From Flavobacteriales bacterium UBA4585 (GTDB taxonomy: Bacteria; Bacteroidota; Bacteroidia; Flavobacteriales; Schleiferiaceae): a stretch of 24,964 bases of DNA. The stretch is from positions 1 through 24,964 of the forward strand of contig CATAQZ010000034.1 of assembly GCA_949487015.1 (NCBI GenBank), given 5' to 3'. Shown one piece after another: positions 15,458 to 23,234 of the stretch. The number at the start of each line of letters is the position of its first letter. Position 1 is the first letter of the stretch. The notes under the pieces were generated by a model. It saw only the letters and a list, made by a program, of their open reading frames with translations, had not been told where the DNA came from and did not search any database. Position numbers and translations under genes: made by a program.

Positions 15458-15939
15458 AGCGACTGCTCGTAACCTTCATCTGCGGGCAACCCTTTCTTCT
15501 TACTTTCAATGACGGCTAATGCATCACATCGTTCGTTTTGAGGATGGTTGTTGTGGCCTTTTACCCATTGAAAAGTAGGATTGTATTTTTTTAGAAGCGG
15601 CAGCATTTGACGCCATAAATCTGGATTTTTTTTGTCTTTGAATCCTTTTTTGACCCAAGAAAAGAGCCAACCCTTATTAATGGCATCCACGACATACTTG
15701 CTGTCGCTTACTACCACCACAGCCACTTTGTCGCTTTTGAGTTCACGCAGGCCTTGAATTACCGCTAACAATTCCATGCGGTTATTCGTGGTAAGTCGAA
15801 AGCCTCCACTCAATTCTTTTTGGTGGCCCGCACTGCTCTCTAAGACCACTCCATATCCGCCTGGTCCTGGGTTGCCGCTCGCTGCTCCGTCCGTGTATAT
15901 AGTTACTTTCAATTGCTCGATGCCATTTGTTCGATCCAA
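15454..15939 (-). CDS. rnhA: Ribonuclease HI
   Basis: RNase H type 1, removing RNA from RNA-DNA hybrids. Numbering from the ATG at 15939 (161 residues), the catalytic acids are Asp17 (YTDGAASGNPGPGG), Glu56 (NRMELLAV), Asp79 (VVSDSKY) and Asp139 (NERCDALA), with His129 in KGHNNH. That ATG overlaps purN by 31 nt. An in-frame TTG at 15910-15912 overlaps the purN stop as TTGA and would give a protein starting MKVTIYTDGAA, which fits the family N-terminus better, so the true start may be 15912. The stop overlaps that of the convergent M23 gene by 4 nt. Confidence 0.93.
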   Translation of the reverse strand: MDRTNGIEQLKVTIYTDGAASGNPGPGGYGVVLESSAGHQKELSGGFRLTTNNRMELLAVIQGLRELKSDKVAVVVVSDSKYVVDAINKGWLFSWVKKGFKDKKNPDLWRQMLPLLKKYNPTFQWVKGHNNHPQNERCDALAVIESKKKGLPADEGYEQSL

Positions 15940-16481
15940 CCTTCAACAGTAGGTCCGTAATATTCTAACTCCAGCTCACGCACGCTTGCCTCAATACTTT
16001 CTGGTGAAGATCCTGATTCAATTTCTACGCCATATTGCGCGATAATAGCTCCCTCGTCATAAGCTTCATTCACAAGGTGTATTGTGATACCTGTTTCATT
16101 AACGCCAGATTCGCTTACTGCTCGGTGAACATGTTTGCCGTACATACCTTTACCCCCGAAGTGCGGTAACAGTGCAGGGTGAATGTTCAGCATTCGCCCA
16201 CTAAAGGCTAAGGTCCATTCTTTGGGTATCATTTGTAAATATCCTGCCAACAAAATAATGTCTGCTTGTTCTTTCAAAATACTCAAAAGTGAGTCGCTTT
16301 CCAGCTTTGGTGAAAAAACCTCAACATTAACATTTAATCGGTTCGCACGCTCAATTACGCCTGCTTTAGCGTTGTTCGTAACTATTAAATTTACCCTTGC
16401 GACGTCAGAATGCTCGAAATACCGCACTAATGATTCCGCGTTACTTCCTGAACCTGAGGCAAGTATGGCTATTTTTAACAT
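15909..16481 (-). CDS. purN: Phosphoribosylglycinamide formyltransferase
   Basis: A 190-residue enzyme of purine synthesis that transfers a formyl group from 10-formyl-THF to GAR. I chose the ATG at 16479-16481, giving MLKIAILASGSGSNAESL; the longer reading from 16505 adds eight residues with no family support and would run over the promoter-like box. The phosphate loop GSGSNAE, the catalytic Asn/His segment MLNIHPALLPHFGGKGMYG and the Asp of NEAYDEGAI (GAR transformylase signature) are all present. Length is standard. rnhA follows with an overlap. It is divergent from acpP across about 100 nt. Confidence 0.95.
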   Translation of the reverse strand: MLKIAILASGSGSNAESLVRYFEHSDVARVNLIVTNNAKAGVIERANRLNVNVEVFSPKLESDSLLSILKEQADIILLAGYLQMIPKEWTLAFSGRMLNIHPALLPHFGGKGMYGKHVHRAVSESGVNETGITIHLVNEAYDEGAIIAQYGVEIESGSSPESIEASVRELELEYYGPTVEGWIEQMASSN

Positions 16482-16502
16482 GATTTTCGTACCTTGAAGC
16501 CA

Positions 16503-16510
16503 CAAATTTA
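16503..16510 (-). promoter_or_regulatory. Putative -7 promoter box for purN
   Basis: TAAATTTG on the minus strand is a perfect TAnnTTTG match, 21 nt before the purN start, which would give a very short 5' leader. A clear TTG -33 element is not obvious. It supports the shorter purN start. Confidence 0.42.
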
Positions 16511-16582
16511 ACCCGAGATATCCGCTGTGGGGGATAACTAAAGTTTTATTTTCTTTGTGGCGATTATTAAACTATTCTAATC

Positions 16583-16819
16583 ATGTCTGAAATTGCAGGA
16601 AAAGTAACAGCTATCATCGTTGACAAATTAGGTGTTGACGAAAATGAAGTTAATGCAGATGCTAGCTTCACTAACGACCTAGGTGCGGATTCGCTAGACA
16701 CCGTTGAGTTGATCATGGAATTCGAAAAAGAATTTGATATCCAGATCCCTGACGATCAAGCTGAAAACATTGGCACAGTAGGTCAAGCTATCTCTTACAT
16801 CGAGGAAGCTTTAGCATAA
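16583..16819 (+). CDS. acpP: Acyl carrier protein
   Basis: A 78-residue acidic helical protein that carries the growing acyl chain in fatty-acid synthesis. The phosphopantetheine attachment site is Ser37 in LGADSLDTVELIM. The other helices (IAGKVTAIIVDKLGV, FDIQIPDDQAENIGTVGQAISYI) match the family closely. It opens the plus-strand operon and is followed by fabF after 15 nt. In the roughly 100-nt gap upstream, shared with purN, a near-consensus -7 box (TTTCTTTG, 16550-16557) may start its transcript. Confidence 0.98.
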   Translation: MSEIAGKVTAIIVDKLGVDENEVNADASFTNDLGADSLDTVELIMEFEKEFDIQIPDDQAENIGTVGQAISYIEEALA

Positions 16820-16834
16820 GCAAAAGTCTTTTTT

Positions 16835-18085
16835 ATGAGCCTGAAACGCGTAGTAGTAACAGGGCTAGGTGCGCTCACGCCTGTGGGCAACACAGCCGAA
16901 GAAACTTGGACAAATCTCCTTGCTGGAAAATCCGGTGCCGGACCCATCACGAGATTTGATGCCTCATTATTCAAAACTCACTTCGCGTGTGAGGTGAAAG
17001 ATTTTGTTCCCAACGACTTGCTCGACCGCAAGGAAGCGCGTCGTATGGATCGATTTACACAATTCGGAATGGTAGTAGCGGATGAAGCTATTGCCGATTC
17101 CGGGTTGGATTTTGAAAAAGAAAACCCTGATCGTATTGGCGTTATCTGGGGTTCTGGTATCGGTGGTATCGATACGTTCTTTGACCAAGTCAAAGGGTTT
17201 GTTGATAACGATCTAAATCCTCGTTTTAATCCGTTCCTCATCCCGATGATGATTTCAGACATTACGCCTGGTCGCATCTCCATGAAGCATGGTTTACGCG
17301 GGCCCAACTACACTACAGTAAGTGCATGTGCATCTTCTACAAATGCACTTATTGATGCGTTCAACCTGATCCGACTAGGTAAAGCAGATGTCATCGTTAG
17401 CGGTGGATCAGAAGCTGCTATCAATCCTGTAGGAATGGGTGGGTTCAACGCAATGAATGCGCTATCCACAAGAAACGACGACCCAATGACCGCCTCGAGA
17501 CCGTTCGACGCTGAGCGCGATGGGTTTGTCATGGGGGAAGGCGGCGCAGGAATCATTTTAGAAGAGTACGAACACGCTAAAGCGCGTGGTGCTAAAATTT
17601 ATGCTGAAATGGTTGGCGGCGGCTTAAGCGCCGATGCACACCATCTTACTGCACCACATCCAGAGGGTTTGGGCGCGCGCAACGTGATGGCAAACGCCAT
17701 TGAAGATGCCGGTCTAAAGCCAGAAGATATAGACTACGTAAACGTTCACGGTACCTCTACACCACTTGGTGATATTGCTGAAACGAAGGCCATTCAAAAG
17801 GTCTTTGGAGAACACGCTTACCAACTGAATATTTCATCTACGAAAAGCATGACCGGTCACCTCTTGGGTGCTGCTGGTGCTGTTGAAGCTATGGCTTCCA
17901 TTATGGCTATCCATACCGGAATGGTTCCACCAACCATCAACCACTTCAACGATGATGAAAACCTTGATCCTAAACTTAACTTTACTTTCCATTCGGCTCA
18001 GGAGAGAGAGGTTAGAGCAGCGCTGAGCAACACCTTCGGTTTCGGGGGTCACAACGCCTCTGTCCTCTTCAAGAAAGCTGAATAG
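16835..18085 (+). CDS. fabF: 3-oxoacyl-ACP synthase II (KAS II)
   Basis: A 416-residue condensing enzyme that elongates acyl-ACP with malonyl-ACP. The catalytic triad is intact: Cys165 (VSACASSTNA), His305 (NVHGTSTPLGD) and His342 (STKSMTGHLLGAAG). The C-terminal signature NTFGFGGHNASVLF is also present, and the length is normal. It lies directly after acpP, its usual partner, and its TAG is followed with no spacer by the rnc ATG. Confidence 0.98.
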   Translation: MSLKRVVVTGLGALTPVGNTAEETWTNLLAGKSGAGPITRFDASLFKTHFACEVKDFVPNDLLDRKEARRMDRFTQFGMVVADEAIADSGLDFEKENPDRIGVIWGSGIGGIDTFFDQVKGFVDNDLNPRFNPFLIPMMISDITPGRISMKHGLRGPNYTTVSACASSTNALIDAFNLIRLGKADVIVSGGSEAAINPVGMGGFNAMNALSTRNDDPMTASRPFDAERDGFVMGEGGAGIILEEYEHAKARGAKIYAEMVGGGLSADAHHLTAPHPEGLGARNVMANAIEDAGLKPEDIDYVNVHGTSTPLGDIAETKAIQKVFGEHAYQLNISSTKSMTGHLLGAAGAVEAMASIMAIHTGMVPPTINHFNDDENLDPKLNFTFHSAQEREVRAALSNTFGFGGHNASVLFKKAE

Positions 18086-18811
18086 ATGAGTAGATTTTCC
18101 CAGGTATTTCTTTCTTTAAAGCCGTCCCGGTTCAAAAATGAAATCAAGGGAATCATAGGGTATTGGCCCAAGGATCTTTCATTGTACAAACTTGCACTTC
18201 GTCATTCTAGTGCCTATCCTTTTCGAAAAAAGAAAGGTGAGCGGAACAATGAACGCCTCGAATATTTAGGAGACGCCGTAATCGATTTAGTCGTGGCAGA
18301 AGCGCTGTTTTACAGATTTCCTAAAGAAGATGAAGGTTATTTAACCAAGCTGCGTAGTAAATTGGTTTCAAGGAATAACCTGAATAGAGTAGCCGACGAA
18401 TTGGGTCTGCCCAATCTATTGGTAGCTAATTTAAAAGGCAATCACGGTGATAGTATTTACGGAGATGCTTTAGAAGCTTTAGTCGGGGCTATATACATTG
18501 ATCTTGGGCTTAAAAAGACGCAGTTTTTTGTCATGAAAACTATTGTCATTCCTTTTATAGAAGACTCCGATTTATTGTTGACTACCCACAATTACAAAAG
18601 TGAAATCATTGAGTATTTCCAGTCGAAAAAGCTCAGTTTCCGCTTTGAAGAGTTGGCTCGTTTAGGCGAGCAGCACAACAGCACCTTTACAATGGGTCTT
18701 TTTGTTGGTGACGAACTGGTTGCTCAGGGCGAAGGAAGTTCGAAGAAAAAAGGAGAGGAAGCCGCAGCAAAAATATTCTACAATCAAACAGCGGAGTTAG
18801 CAAATGGCTAG
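18086..18811 (+). CDS. rnc: Ribonuclease III
   Basis: A 241-residue double-stranded RNA endonuclease that processes rRNA and mRNA. The signature NERLEYLGDAVIDL (55-68) and the second metal site GDALEALVGAIY with Asp127 and Glu130 are intact. A C-terminal dsRNA-binding domain spans about 165-236, ending KKKGEEAAAKIFY. Length is typical. The start abuts fabF and the last 8 nt overlap the next gene, as expected for the acpP-fabF-rnc arrangement. Confidence 0.97.
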   Translation: MSRFSQVFLSLKPSRFKNEIKGIIGYWPKDLSLYKLALRHSSAYPFRKKKGERNNERLEYLGDAVIDLVVAEALFYRFPKEDEGYLTKLRSKLVSRNNLNRVADELGLPNLLVANLKGNHGDSIYGDALEALVGAIYIDLGLKKTQFFVMKTIVIPFIEDSDLLLTTHNYKSEIIEYFQSKKLSFRFEELARLGEQHNSTFTMGLFVGDELVAQGEGSSKKKGEEAAAKIFYNQTAELANG

Positions 18812-19289
18812 AGTCAAACATATAGATGCACTGTCTAAGCTGAAGATGAACTTCAGTGCTGTCGGTGTTCGCTCACCTCTAAAGGATTATGAATTAGCTT
18901 ATTGGTTAAACATTCAATACGGAATGCGTTTGGTCTGCAGGACTGAACCGGAAGATGAATGGGAGAATGATGTTGTCTGGGAATACAACGTTTTTGACGG
19001 CTCAGATCCCTTTGGGGAAGCTTTGTGCATGGTGGCAAATTTGAGCTCTGGAGCGCAAACCCAAGCCGAAGAAGCATGGAGCTTATTTGATAGCGTTCCG
19101 GAAAAGCATCTTTTACCTTCTGTTAAACACTGGGACTATGTTTTAATGGTGGAAAATGCGGACTTTGCGTTCGATTTGGAAACCGTCTTAAAAAGAAACG
19201 AAAGAATCACAACGGCTCAATATTTTGAGGCACACACACAACTAACACAACGAGAAACACATTTATTGTATGAAATTAGAAACCTCTAA
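18804..19289 (+). CDS. IPExxxVDY-family protein
   Basis: A 161-residue cytoplasmic protein of unknown function lying between rnc and pyk, where the Bacteroidota IPExxxVDY family normally sits. The eponymous motif appears in degenerate form as LPSVKHWDY (104-112): Leu for Ile, Ser for Glu and Trp for Val, with Pro, Asp and Tyr kept. No membrane segment or signal peptide is present. It overlaps rnc by 8 nt and pyk by 20 nt, which suggests translational coupling. The family call rests on position plus the partial motif. Confidence 0.78.
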   Translation: MARVKHIDALSKLKMNFSAVGVRSPLKDYELAYWLNIQYGMRLVCRTEPEDEWENDVVWEYNVFDGSDPFGEALCMVANLSSGAQTQAEEAWSLFDSVPEKHLLPSVKHWDYVLMVENADFAFDLETVLKRNERITTAQYFEAHTQLTQRETHLLYEIRNL

Positions 19290-20703
19290 CAACACGAAGA
19301 TTGTTGCAACCATGGGGCCTGCGTCGTGGCATAAAGATGTCATGAAGGACATGATTATTGCGGGTGTAAACGTATTCCGGGTGAACTTCTCACACGGAGA
19401 CCACGAAACACACCGCCGCACTATTCGTTTGGTTAAAGAGCTCAACGAAGAGTTCAATTGCAAAACAGCCGTACTTGCTGATCTTCAAGGGCCAAAGCTT
19501 CGCATCGGTGATGTAGAAGAAGGAGCTGTTATCAATGAAGGGGATACCTTGACATTTACCACCAACAAAGTCGAGGGTACAGCAGAATTGGTTTATATGA
19601 ATTACCAAAAGTTTCCGCAAGACGTTAATACTGGTGAGCATATTTTGCTTGACGACGGTAAGTTGATGTGTGAGGTTTTGGAGACCAACAAAAAAGACAC
19701 AGTAATCACTAAGGTGATTCAAGGGGGTCCGCTCAAAAGCAAGAAAGGAGTTAACCTCCCTAATACGAAAGTCAGCTTGCCATGTTTGACAGAAAAAGAT
19801 CTTGAAGATGTTGTTGTCGCCATGGAAGAGGGTGTTGAGTGGATTGGCTTGAGCTTTGTTCGCGATGCTGACGACGTCAATGAACTGCGCAAAATCATAA
19901 ATGATTTTGGTTCGTTTGCAAAAATTGTCTCGAAAATTGAAAAGCCAGAGGCGGTTGTAGATATCGATAAAATTATTGATGCTACAGACGCCATTATGGT
20001 TGCTCGCGGGGATTTGGGCGTTGAAATCCCTTACTCTTCAGTACCAATGGTACAGAAAATGATTGTAGAGAAGTGCCATTTAAAGGCAAAGCCTTGTATC
20101 ATAGCAACGCAAATGATGGAGAGCATGATTGACAGCCAAAGTCCGACTCGTGCTGAGGTAAACGATGTAGCAAACTCTGTGTGCGATGGTGCAGATGCTG
20201 TAATGCTTTCGGGAGAAACATCCGTAGGTAAATTTCCAGCGAAGGTGGTGGAAACCATGGCGAGCATTGTGGCTCATGTAGAATCGACCTTTGATGTAAA
20301 GCCGAATATAGAAAATGAGCCCTCCGTTAAAAATGAACGTTATATAACCAAAACCATCTGTTATAACGCAGCTAAGATTGCTGATCAAATTGATGCGACA
20401 GCCATTTTAACAATGACATTCAGTGGTTATACCGCACTTAAAATTGCAGGACACCGTCCTAAGACTAAAATCATCGTCTTCACCGCCAACCGTCAAATTA
20501 TGAACCAAATGTCATTGGTTTGGGGAGTAGAGGCTTTCTTCTACGATAAAATGGAGAGCACTGATAAGAGTTTTAAGGACATTAAGGCGATTCTTAAAGA
20601 GAGTGGCACCGTTAAAGACGGTGACCTCATTGTAAACATAGCTTCTATGCCTATTGAAGAGCGCGGGTTTACTAACATGCTTAAAATATCCGCTATTGAT
20701 TAG
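19270..20703 (+). CDS. pyk: Pyruvate kinase
   Basis: A 477-residue glycolytic enzyme making pyruvate and ATP from phosphoenolpyruvate and ADP. Recognisable parts are NTKIVATMGPASW at the start, the substrate loop FRVNFSHGDHETH, the active-site strand KIEKPEAV, MVARGDLGVEIP, and the GADAVMLSGETSVGKFP motif. The C-terminal domain is complete. The start lies inside the previous gene (20-nt overlap); no other start would keep the conserved N-terminus. A strong terminator follows 23 nt after the stop, so this is the end of the acpP operon. Confidence 0.98.
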   Translation: MKLETSNNTKIVATMGPASWHKDVMKDMIIAGVNVFRVNFSHGDHETHRRTIRLVKELNEEFNCKTAVLADLQGPKLRIGDVEEGAVINEGDTLTFTTNKVEGTAELVYMNYQKFPQDVNTGEHILLDDGKLMCEVLETNKKDTVITKVIQGGPLKSKKGVNLPNTKVSLPCLTEKDLEDVVVAMEEGVEWIGLSFVRDADDVNELRKIINDFGSFAKIVSKIEKPEAVVDIDKIIDATDAIMVARGDLGVEIPYSSVPMVQKMIVEKCHLKAKPCIIATQMMESMIDSQSPTRAEVNDVANSVCDGADAVMLSGETSVGKFPAKVVETMASIVAHVESTFDVKPNIENEPSVKNERYITKTICYNAAKIADQIDATAILTMTFSGYTALKIAGHRPKTKIIVFTANRQIMNQMSLVWGVEAFFYDKMESTDKSFKDIKAILKESGTVKDGDLIVNIASMPIEERGFTNMLKISAID

Positions 20704-20726
20704 GTAGCCTATATTTGATTATCCAT

Positions 20727-20760
20727 GAAAAGCCCGGCGTTCGCCGGGCTTTTCTTATTT
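20727..20760 (+). terminator. Intrinsic terminator after pyk
   Basis: The hairpin AGCCCGGC/GCCGGGCT (20731-20738 with 20743-20750, loop GTTC) is extended by GAAA/TTTC pairs and followed by TTTTCTTATTTT. It closes the acpP-fabF-rnc-IPExxxVDY-pyk transcript. Confidence 0.92.
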
Positions 20761-20767
20761 TAATGCT

Positions 20768-21031
20768 ATGGAACTAACACAACATTTATGGAAAGAGCAA
20801 GAGTGGGCATTGCTACGCTCGTTCACATTTTCAACATTTATGAAAGCAATTGATTTTGTAAATGAGGTAGCGGCACTTTCAGAACAACAACACCATCATC
20901 CGAACATACACATTGACTATACATGTGTTCGCCTATCTCTTTCTACACACGACGATGGAAATATCGTTACAGCTAAAGACCATCAATTAGCTACCGCAAT
21001 AGACCTTCTCTACCAAAAGCATTGCTTATAG
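20768..21031 (+). CDS. 4a-hydroxytetrahydrobiopterin dehydratase (pterin carbinolamine dehydratase)
   Basis: An 87-residue protein with the core of the PCD/DCoH family. It shows FKFSTFMKAIDFVNEVA-like helix 1, the active-site cluster QHHHPNIHI (His42-His44) and the strand-turn VRLSLSTHDDGNIVTAKD with His61-Asp62, then a C-terminal helix. It is slightly shorter than the usual 95-105 residues. The enzyme recycles pterin cofactor after aromatic amino-acid hydroxylation. No hydroxylase gene is in the window. It begins only about 10 nt past the pyk terminator, and its stop overlaps that of convergent pheS by 6 nt. Confidence 0.9.
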   Translation: MELTQHLWKEQEWALLRSFTFSTFMKAIDFVNEVAALSEQQHHHPNIHIDYTCVRLSLSTHDDGNIVTAKDHQLATAIDLLYQKHCL

Positions 21032-22042
21032 TCCCGTTTTAAACTGCTCTAAAAAGCGTTTATCGTTTTCTGTGAATAGACGAATGTCTGGAATTTGATA
21101 GCGGTTCATGGCAATGCGTTCAATTCCCATTCCAAACGCATATCCAGTGTAAATCTCAGGATCAATACCACTAGCGCGTAAAACATTAGGATCAACCATG
21201 CCGCAGCCCATTACTTCGAGCCAACCGGTTCCTTTGGTAATCTTGTAATCTATCTCGTTCTCAAGACCCCAGTAAACATCTACCTCAGCGCTAGGCTCCG
21301 TGAAAGGGAAGTACGATGGTCGCATGCGTATTTTCGCTTTACCGAAAAACTCTTTAGCGAAGTACATAAGCACTTGCTTTAAATCTGCGAAACTCACGTC
21401 TTTGTCTATGTACAACCCTTCGATTTGATGAAAAATACAATGACTTCGTGAACTGATTGCTTCATTTCTAAAAACACGACCAGGGCTAATAGTACGAATT
21501 GGGGGCTGGTTATTTTCCATAGCACGAACTTGAACACTAGAGGTATGTGTCCTTAGTGCCCAGTCTGGATTGCGTTGAACAAAAAAGGTGTCCTGCATGT
21601 CTCGAGCAGGGTGCTCTTCAGGGAAATTTAATGCAGTGAAATTGTGCCAATCGTCCTCAACTTCAGGCCCTTCGCTAACATTAAAACCGATGCGCTTAAA
21701 AATATCTACAATCTCGTCTTTAATCGCATTAATTGGGTGAATAGCCCCTAGCTCCTGAGGTTGCCCGGGACGTGTTAAATCTCCGTTTTCCCCTACCACC
21801 GCAGCAGACTCTAATTCCTCTAAGGCCTCTTTGTGCTTGACCTCAGCAAGATCTTTCAAAGTGTTTAACGCTGCACCGAATGCCTTCTTTTGATCTGCCG
21901 GAACTTCTCTAAATGCTTTAAAAAGCTCCTGAATAGCACCCTTTTTGCTTAGGTACTGTAAACGGAAAATTTCAGCTTCTTCCTTGTTAGTGAGGGAGGT
22001 AGCTTCGACCTGACTTTTTAAATTTTCGACTCTTTCCAGCAT
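21026..22042 (-). CDS. pheS: Phenylalanyl-tRNA synthetase alpha subunit
   Basis: A 338-residue class II aminoacyl-tRNA synthetase subunit. An N-terminal coiled coil for tRNA binding (about 1-85) is followed by the catalytic domain. Motif 2 is visible as GRVFRNEAISSRSHCIFHQIEG and motif 3 as GYAFGMGIERIAM, with GCGMVDPNVL before it. Length is standard for PheS. pheT is not adjacent in this window, as is common when the two are unlinked. It is divergent from the first lipoprotein gene across 61 nt and convergent with the pterin dehydratase gene. Confidence 0.97.
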   Translation of the reverse strand: MLERVENLKSQVEATSLTNKEEAEIFRLQYLSKKGAIQELFKAFREVPADQKKAFGAALNTLKDLAEVKHKEALEELESAAVVGENGDLTRPGQPQELGAIHPINAIKDEIVDIFKRIGFNVSEGPEVEDDWHNFTALNFPEEHPARDMQDTFFVQRNPDWALRTHTSSVQVRAMENNQPPIRTISPGRVFRNEAISSRSHCIFHQIEGLYIDKDVSFADLKQVLMYFAKEFFGKAKIRMRPSYFPFTEPSAEVDVYWGLENEIDYKITKGTGWLEVMGCGMVDPNVLRASGIDPEIYTGYAFGMGIERIAMNRYQIPDIRLFTENDKRFLEQFKTGL

Positions 22043-22062
22043 AATTGGCCGTTCTAATACGT

Positions 22063-22081
22063 TAGCTTTGTTGTAGATTTG
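22063..22081 (+). promoter_or_regulatory. Two perfect -7 boxes upstream of the lipoprotein pair
   Basis: TAGCTTTG (22063-22070) and TAGATTTG (22074-22081) both match TAnnTTTG exactly, 34 and 23 nt before the ATG at 22104. A TTG at 22045-22047 lies 15 nt before the first box, slightly closer than the usual 17-23. They may serve the two-lipoprotein operon. Confidence 0.42.
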
Positions 22082-22103
22082 GCGAAATTACAGAATTCCC
22101 CGC

Positions 22104-22454
22104 ATGAAACGATTTATTCTTTTAGTACTCATTGGATTTGTTCTTACCTCCTGTCAAGAAGAGGTGGTTGACGAATACTTCGTGAAGGTAAAAGTGGTTA
22201 ATGAGAATGGTGTGCCTATTCAAAACGCTGCTGTTAAAATGTTTGCACCAGTAGCTGGTGCTACAGAGTGGTATAATTTTACGGATCCTAGCGGTGAGCT
22301 TATCTTTCGTTCAGGGTTTGAAGCATATTATGACCTCAAAGCCTGGAAAATGATTTATGAAGGCTGTAACTACGTTCGACTTGTAAAAGGCGAGACAGTT
22401 GAAGTAAATGTTGTAATTTACCCCATCGGCGAACCAAACGGCTGTGTAGAATAA
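22104..22454 (+). CDS. Small lipoprotein, first of a tandem paralogous pair
   Basis: A 116-residue protein with a signal peptide and lipobox LTSC (Cys17), so it should be lipid-anchored in the envelope. The mature part resembles a small beta-sandwich of the carboxypeptidase-regulatory/Ig type: FVKVKVVNENGVPIQNAAVKM, then a strand series ending NVVIYPIG. Two further cysteines (Cys88, Cys114) could form a disulphide. The downstream neighbour is clearly homologous along its length. The stop overlaps the next start by one base (TAATG). I do not recognise a named family; function unknown. Confidence 0.8.
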   Translation: MKRFILLVLIGFVLTSCQEEVVDEYFVKVKVVNENGVPIQNAAVKMFAPVAGATEWYNFTDPSGELIFRSGFEAYYDLKAWKMIYEGCNYVRLVKGETVEVNVVIYPIGEPNGCVE

Positions 22455-22822
22455 TGAAACGTATTATTGCTCTTTTTGCTTTTTCAGTGCTGCTCCTTAC
22501 CGGATGTCAGATTGAAAACCCTACTTATCCTTTTAGAATTAAAGTCACCAATCCTAGCGGTGTTGCTATTCAAAACGTAACTGTGGAAGCATCTGTTGAT
22601 GTTCCTGGCTACCGCGAAGAAGCCTATTTTATAGGCGTGACCGGGCTTGACGGTATTGTTGAATTCGAATACGATTATGAAGCCGTGTTTAAGGTTTTGG
22701 GAACAAGAGGTGAAAACCCTTTTACACATATAGGTTGTGGCTTTATCAAACTAGAGCCTAACAAAACTGTAGAAACAGAAATCGTCCTGTTGCCCTACGA
22801 TCCTAGTGATCCCGGGTGCTAA
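22454..22822 (+). CDS. Small lipoprotein, second of a tandem paralogous pair
   Basis: A 122-residue protein with a signal peptide and lipobox LTGC (Cys18). It shares with the preceding gene the pattern F-x-x-KV-x-N-x-x-GV-x-IQN, the central GLDGIVEF, the GC-x-F-I-K-L turn (Cys95) and a C-terminal GC (Cys122). Conservation of the two non-lipobox cysteines across the pair supports a structural disulphide. The duplicate is quite diverged, so the duplication is not recent. It is followed by a bidirectional terminator. Function unknown. Confidence 0.8.
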   Translation: MKRIIALFAFSVLLLTGCQIENPTYPFRIKVTNPSGVAIQNVTVEASVDVPGYREEAYFIGVTGLDGIVEFEYDYEAVFKVLGTRGENPFTHIGCGFIKLEPNKTVETEIVLLPYDPSDPGC

Positions 22823-22842
22823 TACTGACATTACATAAAGTT

Positions 22843-22870
22843 AAAAGCGGGCTAGTGGCCCGCTTTTTTT
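22843..22870. terminator. Bidirectional terminator between lipoprotein 2 and the convergent hypothetical gene
   Basis: The stem GCGGGC/GCCCGC (22847-22852 with 22858-22863, 5-nt loop) is flanked by AAAA on the left and seven T on the right. It works as a terminator on the plus strand after the lipoproteins. On the minus strand it lies directly after the stop codon of the hypothetical gene. Confidence 0.9.
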
Positions 22871-23219
22871 ATACATAACCGTTCGATTTGAAATACTGTA
22901 CCACAGCTTCTTTCATCAATATCGTTTGCTCACCCGCTTTTAAATTTGGCAGTGGCTTTAACGATTTAAAATGCGGCCAACCTTCATCGTCTCGCTTTTC
23001 AAATTCGTAATAGCCAAAGGGCTCTAAAATGGTGCAAATGGCAATATGAAGCACGTTGATTTTTACGTCTTTCTTCATTTTTATGTAGCCCATTTGAAGC
23101 TCTTGCGTACCAATCAGAAGCAATACTCCATCTAAATCTAAATCTCCGTCTCCAGGAAACTGTTTCGTAAGTTTCTTTACTAATCGCTCCCAATCCTGCT
23201 TTAATTCTTCGCTTCTCAT
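22869..23219 (-). CDS. Conserved-looking hypothetical protein, 116 aa
   Basis: A soluble protein without signal peptide or membrane segments. It is mixed alpha/beta, with an acidic patch GDGDLDLDGVLLLIGTQELQMG (24-45) that reads like a fold core, and a C-terminal half with FGYYEFEKRDDEGWPHF. It resembles small uncharacterised proteins I associate with Flavobacteriales genomes, but I cannot name the family. Its start codon lies only 15 nt from that of the divergent CvpA gene, and its stop abuts a bidirectional terminator. No function is proposed. Confidence 0.72.
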   Translation of the reverse strand: MRSEELKQDWERLVKKLTKQFPGDGDLDLDGVLLLIGTQELQMGYIKMKKDVKINVLHIAICTILEPFGYYEFEKRDDEGWPHFKSLKPLPNLKAGEQTILMKEAVVQYFKSNGYV

Positions 23220-23234
23220 TAATTTGCCGTCATT

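Noticed and set aside
16967..18052. Minus-strand open frames opposite fabF
   Set aside because: Shadows of a strongly conserved enzyme; no start context or recognisable protein.
20710..20717. TATATTTG, a perfect plus-strand match to TAnnTTTG between pyk and its terminator
   Set aside because: No TTG at the right spacing, and a transcript from it would run at once into the pyk terminator hairpin; probably chance.
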